Assembly: GCA_018712465.1 (NCBI GenBank) | Contig: DVGY01000052.1 | Location: forward strand, 1 to 16,530 | Length of the DNA: 16,530 nt | Direction of reading: 5' to 3' | From: Candidatus Egerieicola pullicola | Lineage (GTDB): Bacteria > Bacillota > Clostridia > Oscillospirales > Ruminococcaceae | Shown here: positions 1 to 6,893 of the stretch, piece by piece | How positions within the stretch are numbered: the stretch's first letter is position 1 | How the letters are laid out: every line of letters starts with the position of its first letter | Notes under the pieces: generated by a model | What the model was told of the DNA's origin: nothing | The model's database searches: none | What the model saw: the letters and a program-made list of their open reading frames with translations, nothing else | Made by a program: the position numbers and the translations under genes

Positions 1-49
1 AAATCGCTGCTTTTGCTTTTCAAATTTATGTCAGTTTGGAGGAACGCTT

Positions 50-2920
50 ATGAATGCAAACCATCATCTTCACGGTTTTGTCCGGCAGTACGACCAGCCT
101 CTGCCGGAATTGAAGGCCACCCTGCACCGTATGACCTATGAGAAAAACGGCGCGGATTTGATCTGGCTGGAGCGGGAAGAGGAAAACAAGACCTTTGCCA
201 TTACCTTCCGCACCGTCCCCCAGGACGACACCGGGGTGTTCCATATCCTGGAACATTCGGTGCTCTGCGGCTCGGAAAAATATCCGGTGAAAGAGCCCTT
301 TGTAAATCTGATTAAAAGTTCTTTGGAAACTTTCCTCAACGCCTTCACCTTTCCGGATAAAACCATGTATCCCCTGAGCTCTCGGAACGATCAGGATTTT
401 CTCAACCTCATGGATGTATATTTGGATGCGGTGTTCCATCCCTTGAGTGTCACCGATCCCCACGCCTTCCGCCAGGAGGGCTGGCACTATGAGCTGGACT
501 CTCCGGATGGGGAATTGACCTACAACGGCGTGGTGTACAACGAGATGAAAGGGGTATATGCCAGCTCCGACGCGGTGCTTCAGCGGGAGATGAATGCCCT
601 GTTGTTCCCGGATAATTGCTACGGCTTGGAATCCGGCGGGTATCCCCAGTCTATTCCCAGCTTGACCTACGAAAACTATCAGGCTAGTCATAAACGGTTC
701 TACCATCCTTCCAATGCCCGGATCTTTTTGGATGGTAAATTGGATCTGGACGCCGTACTGGCCAAGCTGGACAGCTTCTTTTCCGCCTACGACGCCTTGG
801 AGATGGACACTGCCATTTCTTTGCAAGCCCCGGTGCATCCCAAGCAAGCTACGGCGGTGTACGAGATCGGCGCACAGGAAAAGGCGGAAAACAAGGACAT
901 CCTGTCTTACGGCTGGGTATTTGGCCGGTATGATGAACCGGAAAAGACCCTGGCGGCTTCCGCTTTGGCGGAGGTACTCTGTGGTTCCAACGAATCTCCG
1001 CTGAAGAAGGCGCTGCTGGAACAGGGACTGGCGGAGGACGTGCAGCTTCAGGTGCAGGACGGCGTACAGCAGTGCTTTGCCCAGCTGATTGTTCGGAACA
1101 CCGATGCCGGGAAACAGGAACAGATTGATCGGATTATTCAACAGGTGTTGGAACAGCAAGCCCAGGGCGGATTGGACCACAGCCGTGTGGCAGGCGTGCT
1201 GAACCGCTTGGAGTTTTCTGCCCGGGCTTTGGATTACGGACGGATGCCCCAGGGAATTATGTTGGCCATTAAGAGCATGGAAAGCTGGCTGTACGGCGGC
1301 GATCCTGCCCAGAACCTCCAATGCGGGGAACTGTTTGCCTCTCTCCGGCAAAAACTGGAGCAGGGTTGGTTTGAACAGTTTTTGCGCACCGCTTTTTTGG
1401 ATAACCCACACCAGGCCCAGCTCTGCCTGCTGCCCAGCAAGACTTTGGGTCAGGAAAAGCGGCAGAAAGAGGCGGAGGGCTTGGCCGAAATTAAGGCTGG
1501 CTGGAGCCAGGAAACCATTCAACAGGTGGTGGACGGATTCCATGCCTTCCGCAGCCGTCAAATGCAGCCCGACACTCCGGAAGGATTGGCTACTCTGCCG
1601 GTGTTGAAGCTTTCGGATATTCCCGCTGAAATTCCCCCTTCCAAGCAGGTGGAAGAACAGGTGGCAGGTAAACGGGTGCTGCATCAGTGCCGGGAAACCG
1701 GTGGCATTGTTTATCTGGATCTGTACTTTGCTCTAAACGACCTTACGTTCGATCAGCTCAGCCAGGTGAGTTTTATGGCTTCCTTGCTGGGCGAACTGTC
1801 CACTCGGCGCCATTCCGCCATGGAGCTGCGCAATCAGATGGATAACTGCCTGGGATTCTTCTCTGCCGGCGTCACGGTGTTCACTCACCAGACCACCCGG
1901 GAAACCACGCCCTATTTGATGGTCAGCGCCGCCATGCTGGAAAAATACAAACAAGAAGGAGCTGCCCTCCTTGGGGAGATCCTCACCGAAACCAGATTTG
2001 ACGAAACCAAGCAGATCCGCGTTTTGCTGACCCAGAGCCGGATGATGCTGGAACAGCAGATCCAGATGTCCGGCAACGCGTATGCTTCCCGCCGGGCCGG
2101 TGCGGCTTTCAGTCCCAAAGGAGCAGTGCAGGAAGCAGTGGGCGGCATCCGGTATCTGCGGTATTTGCAGCAGCAGGACCGAGAAGAAAAACTCGACTTG
2201 CAGGAAGGGCTGGCTCAACTGTTCGGCAGTGTGTTCTCCCGCCGGCGGCTCACCTTGGGGGTCACTGGGGAGTTGGATCAGCCTTGGCTGGCAGGGATCG
2301 TGGAACAGTTGCCGGATCTTCCGGAAGGCCTTTTGGAGGTGTACCCGCCTCAGGATTTGTCCAAGGAAGGATTTACCATCCCTGCCGGAATCGGCTTTGC
2401 CGCCCAGGTGGAGAAGGTGGAACTTCCCAGCTGGGGCAGCGCCCAGGTGGCAGGACAGCTTTTGACCTACGACTATCTTTGGAATACCGTTCGGGTGCAG
2501 GGCGGAGCTTACGGTGTAGGACTGAATATTGACTCCCAAGGAGAGGCTCGTTTTTCCTCCTACCGGGATCCCAACCCCAAGGCTACTCTGACCCGTTTCC
2601 AGCAAGCCGGGAAAGCTCTGCGCCAGGCCGCCAAAGAAGATTTGACCAACGCCATTATCAGCACCATCGGCAAAAGCCAGCCGGTACTGACTCCCCACGC
2701 GCAAGGGGTTTCTGATGCAGCGGACACTTTGTCCGGTTTGACCCACCAAGACCGGCAGCGCCTGCACACCGAAATTTTAACCACCACCTCCCAGCAGCTG
2801 GAACAACTGGGAGAACAGCTTACGGAAGCTTCGGCGCAGGCAGGAATTTGCGTGATTGGCGGAGCCGGAGTGTTGGAGCACTGCCGGGATCTGCTGGACA
2901 GTCAGGAGAGTTTGTTATGA
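50..2920 (+). CDS. M16C-family zinc metallopeptidase, PreP/insulinase-like
   Basis: Predicted 956-residue zinc endopeptidase of the inverted-zincin M16C family (presequence-protease/PreP type). Members enclose unfolded peptides in a two-halved chamber and degrade them. The HxxEH motif is seen as HILEH, with H65 and H69 as zinc ligands and E68 as catalytic base; the third ligand is most likely E165 in the YNEMKG segment, about 96 residues later, matching PreP spacing. Flanking text such as SVLCGSEKYP and TFLNAFTFPDKTMYP is typical of the family. Length fits a complete four-domain protein. No signal peptide is seen, so it is probably cytoplasmic and acts in peptide turnover. Start: ATG 50 preceded by GGAGGA at 38-43 with 6 nt spacing. 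Its stop overlaps the start of the next gene (ATGA), so the two are probably translationally coupled. The promoter lies upstream of the window or is not recognisable. The physiological substrate is not predictable. Confidence 0.95.
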   Translation: MNANHHLHGFVRQYDQPLPELKATLHRMTYEKNGADLIWLEREEENKTFAITFRTVPQDDTGVFHILEHSVLCGSEKYPVKEPFVNLIKSSLETFLNAFTFPDKTMYPLSSRNDQDFLNLMDVYLDAVFHPLSVTDPHAFRQEGWHYELDSPDGELTYNGVVYNEMKGVYASSDAVLQREMNALLFPDNCYGLESGGYPQSIPSLTYENYQASHKRFYHPSNARIFLDGKLDLDAVLAKLDSFFSAYDALEMDTAISLQAPVHPKQATAVYEIGAQEKAENKDILSYGWVFGRYDEPEKTLAASALAEVLCGSNESPLKKALLEQGLAEDVQLQVQDGVQQCFAQLIVRNTDAGKQEQIDRIIQQVLEQQAQGGLDHSRVAGVLNRLEFSARALDYGRMPQGIMLAIKSMESWLYGGDPAQNLQCGELFASLRQKLEQGWFEQFLRTAFLDNPHQAQLCLLPSKTLGQEKRQKEAEGLAEIKAGWSQETIQQVVDGFHAFRSRQMQPDTPEGLATLPVLKLSDIPAEIPPSKQVEEQVAGKRVLHQCRETGGIVYLDLYFALNDLTFDQLSQVSFMASLLGELSTRRHSAMELRNQMDNCLGFFSAGVTVFTHQTTRETTPYLMVSAAMLEKYKQEGAALLGEILTETRFDETKQIRVLLTQSRMMLEQQIQMSGNAYASRRAGAAFSPKGAVQEAVGGIRYLRYLQQQDREEKLDLQEGLAQLFGSVFSRRRLTLGVTGELDQPWLAGIVEQLPDLPEGLLEVYPPQDLSKEGFTIPAGIGFAAQVEKVELPSWGSAQVAGQLLTYDYLWNTVRVQGGAYGVGLNIDSQGEARFSSYRDPNPKATLTRFQQAGKALRQAAKEDLTNAIISTIGKSQPVLTPHAQGVSDAADTLSGLTHQDRQRLHTEILTTTSQQLEQLGEQLTEASAQAGICVIGGAGVLEHCRDLLDSQESLL

Positions 2921-4242
2921 TGGAGCAGATGGTTTTGGATCGGAAGGTGTACCAAGCCTATCTGGATGTGTTGAGACAGGAATTGGTGCCTGCCACCGGC
3001 TGCACGGAGCCTATTGCCATTGCCTACGCCGGGGCCATTGCCCGGAAAACCTTGGGGCAGGTGCCGGAGCAGGTGGAGCTCATCGTCAGCGGAAACATCA
3101 TCAAAAACGTGAAAAGCGTGGTGATTCCCCATTCCAACGGTCGAAAAGGGCTGGAGGCAGCGGTGGCGGCAGGCATTATCTGCGGCCGGCCGGAGCTGGA
3201 ATTGGATGTGCTTTCCCAAACCTCTCCGGAAGATTTGCAGCAGTTGGATGCCTTTTTGGCCGGGAATCGGGTTCAGGTGCGTCCTTCCCAGGCGGAGTGC
3301 CCTTTTGACATTCAGGTAAAACTCACCGCCGGGCAGGACAATGCGTATGTGCGGATTATTGGCAGCCACTCCAATGTAGTGCAGGTGCAGAAAAACGGCC
3401 AACTATTGGTGGATCATCCTTTTTCGACGCAAGGGGTTTCGGCGGATGAGAATCACCGTCTGCTCAATGTGAAAGACATTGTCACCTTTGCCGACACAGT
3501 GGATCTGGATGAGGTCCGGCCTATTTTGCAGCGGCAGATCGACGACAACATGGCCATTGCCCAGGCAGGGCTTACCCAAAATTACGGGGCAAATATCGGA
3601 AAGATTCTGCTGCGCTCCTATGGCAACAGCGTCCATAACCGGGCGAAGGCTTGGGCGGCGGCGGGGTCAGACGCCCGAATGAATGGCTGCGAAATGCCGG
3701 TGATTATCAATTCCGGCAGCGGCAACCAGGGAATCACTGCGTCGGTGCCGGTGATTGTCTATGCCAAGGAATGCGATGTGTCTCAGGAACAACTGTACCG
3801 GGCGCTGGTGGTGTCAAACCTCACTGCCATCCACCTGAAAACCGGCATCGGCAGCCTGTCTGCCTACTGCGGGGCAACCAGTGCCGGCTGCGGCGCCGGG
3901 GCAGGGGTGTGTTATCTTTACGGCGGAAAGTACAAGGAGATTTCCCACACCATCGTCAACGCTCTGGCCATCAATTCCGGGATGCTCTGTGACGGGGCCA
4001 AGGCTAGTTGTGCCGCTAAGATTGCTTCAGCAGTGGAAGCGGGACTGTTGGGGATGCAGATGTACCTCCACAACAGCCAATTTTACGGTGGGGACGGCAT
4101 TGTGGCCAAAGGCGTGGAAAACACCATCCGCACTGTCAGCACCATTGCGCGGGAAGGGATGCGTTCCACCGATGCGGAAATCATTCAATTTATGATTGGA
4201 AATTCCGCCCCGACCAAGGAAAAAGACCCGCAGCATTTTTAG
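2917..4242 (+). CDS. cyuA: L-cysteine desulfidase family protein (CyuA/UPF0597, serine dehydratase alpha-like)
   Basis: Predicted 441-residue protein of the CyuA/YhaM (UPF0597) family, known to break L-cysteine down to pyruvate, sulfide and ammonia using an iron-sulfur cluster; the fold is related to the serine dehydratase alpha subunit. Visible family marks are PATGCTEP with C29 near the N-terminus, the cysteine/glycine-rich stretch AYCGATSAGCGAGAGVCYL and MLCDGAKASCAAK further on. These conserved cysteines are the expected cluster ligands. I chose ATG 2917, not an earlier in-frame start, because AGGAG at 2904-2908 sits 8 nt upstream and the ATGA overlap with the preceding stop is a standard coupling arrangement. 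ATG 2920 is a minor alternative. Being co-translated with a peptidase suggests use of amino acids released from peptides, which is inference. The family could also act on serine or a related amino acid. Confidence 0.88.
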   Translation: MMEQMVLDRKVYQAYLDVLRQELVPATGCTEPIAIAYAGAIARKTLGQVPEQVELIVSGNIIKNVKSVVIPHSNGRKGLEAAVAAGIICGRPELELDVLSQTSPEDLQQLDAFLAGNRVQVRPSQAECPFDIQVKLTAGQDNAYVRIIGSHSNVVQVQKNGQLLVDHPFSTQGVSADENHRLLNVKDIVTFADTVDLDEVRPILQRQIDDNMAIAQAGLTQNYGANIGKILLRSYGNSVHNRAKAWAAAGSDARMNGCEMPVIINSGSGNQGITASVPVIVYAKECDVSQEQLYRALVVSNLTAIHLKTGIGSLSAYCGATSAGCGAGAGVCYLYGGKYKEISHTIVNALAINSGMLCDGAKASCAAKIASAVEAGLLGMQMYLHNSQFYGGDGIVAKGVENTIRTVSTIAREGMRSTDAEIIQFMIGNSAPTKEKDPQHF

Positions 4243-4252
4243 ATCTACCCCA

Positions 4253-4300
4253 TGCGGCAAAATCCGTCCGCCAAAAATAAGGACGGAACATCCTGCCGCA
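4253..4300 (+). other. Nested inverted repeat just after cyuA
   Basis: Two stacked inverted repeats follow the cyuA stop by 10 nt. The outer arms are TGCGGCA (4253-4259) and TGCCGCA (4294-4300); the inner arms are TCCGTCC (4263-4269) and GGACGGA (4281-4287). All arm bases pair. No T-run follows, so this is not a classical intrinsic terminator by itself. It may protect the 3' end of the mRNA or assist the terminator at 4317-4362. Confidence 0.55.
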
Positions 4301-4316
4301 ATCTCCTCCTATGGAT

Positions 4317-4362
4317 TCCCCCTTGCATTGGGCAGACTCTGCCGGTGCAGGGGGGATTTTTT
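4317..4362 (+). terminator. Intrinsic terminator after the M16C-cyuA pair
   Basis: The left arm 4317-4327 and right arm 4346-4356 form an 11-bp stem with one G-T wobble. The loop carries a secondary GGCAG/CTGCC hairpin, and six T residues follow at 4357-4362. This is a textbook rho-independent terminator on the plus strand, 75 nt after the cyuA stop. Confidence 0.85.
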
Positions 4363-4388
4363 GGGTAAGTTGTAAACTACAGGAGCCC

Positions 4389-4462
4389 GTTCCCTTTTCA
4401 CGGGGAAAAATACCTGGTCATACTGCCGAAAAACAGCTTTCATTTCCCTGTGAAACCGGAAC
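4389..4462. repeat. Long imperfect inverted repeat upstream of the rnj promoter
   Basis: Arms of 20 nt at 4389-4408 and 4443-4462 pair as GTTCC/GGAAC plus TTCACGGGGAAA/TTTCCCTGTGAA (one G-T wobble), with a 3x3 internal mismatch between the blocks. The 34-nt loop contains no obvious gene. It lies between the upstream terminator and the -35 box at 4487, so it should not be part of either mRNA unless there is read-through. It could be a degenerate mobile repeat, a protein-binding site or a small RNA gene; nothing in the sequence decides between these. Confidence 0.5.
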
Positions 4463-4486
4463 ATTGCATAGAACCGGGGGATTTGC

Positions 4487-4516
4487 TTGACAAAGCTAGG
4501 GTACAGCCGCTAAAAT
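4487..4516 (+). promoter_or_regulatory. Sigma-A type promoter for rnj and downstream genes
   Basis: A perfect -35 TTGACA (4487-4492), an 18-bp spacer and a -10 TAAAAT (4511-4516) form a strong housekeeping promoter. Expected transcription start is near 4523, giving a leader of roughly 258 nt before the rnj start. It is the only strong promoter seen ahead of rnj-gdpP-rplI-dnaB. Confidence 0.75.
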
Positions 4517-4522
4517 AAGGAT

Positions 4523-4780
4523 AAGTAACGGTTCGGTAGCCGGAGCAAAAAGTGCTTTCGGCAGCAAAAAACGGCCCATGGTACGGCAATGAATATGGGT
4601 CTATTGGGAATACAGCAGCACACCTTCCCGCAGGACGGAGGAAGGCTGGTTTGTTGTACGCTTTGGGCAGAGATGTGTGAATTTGTTGGAACGTTGTTCT
4701 CTCTCAAAGCCCCTTTCTGTTTTTCTGCCCGTGAACGGCTCACATGTTTTTTACAGCAAATTGAAAAAGGAGCATCATTT
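4523..4780 (+). promoter_or_regulatory. Long structured 5' leader of rnj
   Basis: No convincing gene lies between the promoter and rnj. The leader holds several inverted repeats: 4539-4547 with 4553-4562 (9 pairs around an AAAAG loop with one bulge); CCTTCC 4623-4628 with GGAAGG 4640-4645; GGGCAGA 4665-4671 with TCTGCCC 4724-4730; and a short GTGA/TCAC hairpin at 4731-4743 followed, after three bases, by six T residues (4747-4752). I recognise no known riboswitch or T-box core. The leader could control RNase J by autoregulated mRNA decay, as the RNase E leader does in E. coli, but that is analogy. The reading frame is open from ATG 4589 into rnj, but that ATG lacks a Shine-Dalgarno sequence. 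Confidence 0.45.
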
Positions 4781-6823
4781 GTGTTGAAACAAGATTTTAA
4801 TACCCACGACGGCGCCGCGGGAAAAAACGCCGCCCGCACCCAAAAACAGTCTGCCCCCCGGAAAACCTCCTCTCGGTCTAAAAAGGCCCCTAAGCCGGAC
4901 GACATCACCAAGGCCATTGAAAGTTTGACGGAAAACCGCCCCCGCAGCTTTGCCAACACCCCCATGAACAGCCGCAACGCTGCCCTCTTTGCTGATTTGG
5001 CCCAGGCGGAACGCCGTCAGGAAAAAGCACCCTCTCATCGGAGCCGGCGCAGCAATTCCCCCCTTTCCTCGGCGCCTCGCCAGGAACATCCCTCGGAACA
5101 CCGCAAGCAGGAAAATGCCCGGTCGGAACACTATCACCGGGGCCAGGGCGGCGGACATTCCCGCAAACCCAGCGTGAAGATCATTCCTTTGGGCGGATTG
5201 GGAGAGATCGGCAAAAACCTCACCGCCTATGAATGCGGTAACGATATTTTGGTGGTGGACTGCGGTCTGGCTTTCCCCGACGCAGATATGCTGGGCGTGG
5301 ACCTGGTGATTCCTGATTTCACCTACCTGTTGGAAAACAAGCAGAAAATCCGGGGCGTGGTGATTACCCACGGTCACGAAGACCATATCGGCGCTATCCC
5401 CTATCTGCTCAAGCATATCAATCCTCCCATCTACGGCACCAAGCTGAGCATCGGCCTGATTGAAGGCAAGCTCAAGGAGCACGGTTTGCTGGGTGGGGCA
5501 AACTTAAATGTAATCCGTCCCCGGCAGACTGTGAAGATGGGCTGCATGGCGGTGGAATTCATCCGGGTCAATCACTCCATTCCCGACTGCGTGGCGATGG
5601 GCATTCACACTCCTGCCGGGGTGATTATCCAGACCGGCGACTTTAAGGTGGACTACTCTCCCATTGAAGGGGAAACCATCGACCTGGCCCGGCTGGCGGA
5701 ACTGGGCAATCGCGGGGTACTGGCTCTGCTCAGTGACTCCACCAACGCAGAACGTCCCGGCTACACCATGAGCGAAAGCAAGATCGGCCAATCCTTCGAT
5801 ACCCTGTTTAACAAGGCGGGGGGAAAGCGGATCATCATCGCTACCTTTGCCAGCAACATCCACCGGATTCAGCAGATCATCAATTCAGCGGTGAAATACG
5901 GCCGCCGGGTGGCGGTGTCCGGTCGCAGTATGGTGAATGTAGTGGCCAAGGCCACCGAACTGGGTTACTTGAAAATCCCCCAGGGCACCATGGTGGAGTT
6001 GGATTCCATTAACCGCTATCCCAACGAACAGATGGTGTTGATCACCACTGGCAGCCAGGGAGAGCCTTTGAGCGCCTTGGCTCGGATGGCCAGCGAGGAT
6101 CACCGAAAGATCAACGTCACCGAAAACGACTTTATCATCATCTCTGCCACTCCCATCCCCGGCAACGAAAAACACGTTACCGCGGTGATTAACAGCTTGT
6201 TGAAGCTGGGAGCGGAAGTGATTACCGAAGGGATCTATGAAGTGCATGTCTCCGGCCACGCCTGTCAGGAGGAACAAAAGCTGATGATGAAGCTCACTCA
6301 GCCCAAGTTCTTCCTGCCGGTCCATGGAGAATATAAGCACTTAATGGCTCACCGGCAGTCCGCTTTGAGCATCGGCATTCCGGAAGAGAACATCCACATC
6401 AGCCAGAACGGGGAAGTCATCGAACTGACCCCCGATTCCATGAAGGTGGTGGGCACCGTTACCGCGGGAGCCGTGTTTGTGGACGGCTTGGGCGTGGGCG
6501 ATGTGGGAAGCATCGTTCTGCGGGACCGCCAGCGGCTGGCGGAGGACGGTTTGATTGTGGTGGTGGCTACCATCAACAGCAAGACCGGTCAGTTGGCCGC
6601 CGGACCGGACATCGTTTCCCGGGGCTTTGTCTACGTCCGGGAAAGCGAAGAGCTGATGGAACGGGCCCGGAAGGTGGTCCGCCAGGCTTTGCTGGATTGT
6701 CTGAGCGGCAAGACCCGGGACTGGAGCAGCATGAAACTCAGCGTCCGGGACAGTCTTTCCGGCTTTTTGTACCGGCAGACCCAGCGCAGCCCCATGATTT
6801 TGCCGGTACTGATGGAAATTTAA
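4781..6823 (+). CDS. rnj: Ribonuclease J with basic N-terminal extension
   Basis: Predicted 680-residue RNase J, a metallo-beta-lactamase/beta-CASP ribonuclease acting as 5'-to-3' exonuclease and endonuclease in mRNA decay and rRNA maturation in Gram-positives. The core starts near residue 133 (KIIPLGGLGEIGKN). The two-zinc motif HGHEDH is at residues 197-202, later beta-CASP segments include SGHA and PVHGEY, and the C-terminus PMILPVLMEI is typical, so the ~548-residue core looks complete. Residues 1-132 form an added low-complexity region rich in Arg, Lys, Ser, Gln and Pro, probably disordered and RNA- or protein-binding. Start: GTG 4781, chosen because AAGGAG at 4767-4772 lies 8 nt upstream. 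TTG 4784 is adjacent, and an in-frame ATG at 4589 has no ribosome binding site. It heads the rnj-gdpP-rplI-dnaB run. Confidence 0.94.
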   Translation: MLKQDFNTHDGAAGKNAARTQKQSAPRKTSSRSKKAPKPDDITKAIESLTENRPRSFANTPMNSRNAALFADLAQAERRQEKAPSHRSRRSNSPLSSAPRQEHPSEHRKQENARSEHYHRGQGGGHSRKPSVKIIPLGGLGEIGKNLTAYECGNDILVVDCGLAFPDADMLGVDLVIPDFTYLLENKQKIRGVVITHGHEDHIGAIPYLLKHINPPIYGTKLSIGLIEGKLKEHGLLGGANLNVIRPRQTVKMGCMAVEFIRVNHSIPDCVAMGIHTPAGVIIQTGDFKVDYSPIEGETIDLARLAELGNRGVLALLSDSTNAERPGYTMSESKIGQSFDTLFNKAGGKRIIIATFASNIHRIQQIINSAVKYGRRVAVSGRSMVNVVAKATELGYLKIPQGTMVELDSINRYPNEQMVLITTGSQGEPLSALARMASEDHRKINVTENDFIIISATPIPGNEKHVTAVINSLLKLGAEVITEGIYEVHVSGHACQEEQKLMMKLTQPKFFLPVHGEYKHLMAHRQSALSIGIPEENIHISQNGEVIELTPDSMKVVGTVTAGAVFVDGLGVGDVGSIVLRDRQRLAEDGLIVVVATINSKTGQLAAGPDIVSRGFVYVRESEELMERARKVVRQALLDCLSGKTRDWSSMKLSVRDSLSGFLYRQTQRSPMILPVLMEI

Positions 6824-6893
6824 GCATTCTAAAATCCTGCCGGATCCCGATTTGTTTTGGCACAGGCAGGTGCATTAGGAGGAAGTTGGAAGC

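Noticed and set aside
26..1684. 552-codon open frame on the minus strand opposite the M16C peptidase gene
   Set aside because: Its codons mirror a strongly biased coding gene on the other strand; the protein has no recognisable domain, and the plus-strand gene has clear catalytic motifs. Other long antisense frames (1733-2767, 6738-7934, 12993-14150) are rejected for the same reason.
4371..4381. Small dyad TGTAAACTACA after the cyuA terminator as a repressor operator
   Set aside because: It is only 4 bp per arm, far from any start site, and its arms are in the opposite order to BlaI/CopY operators (TACA-TGTA).
4589..4780. In-frame upstream extension of rnj from ATG 4589
   Set aside because: No Shine-Dalgarno before the ATG, and the extra residues are Cys- and Phe-rich, unlike the basic extension that follows. 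GTG 4781 has a good ribosome binding site. The stretch is better read as leader.
6836..6870. CCTGCC/GGCAGG inverted repeat between rnj and gdpP as a terminator
   Set aside because: Six-base arms with a 23-nt loop and no T-run; probably chance.
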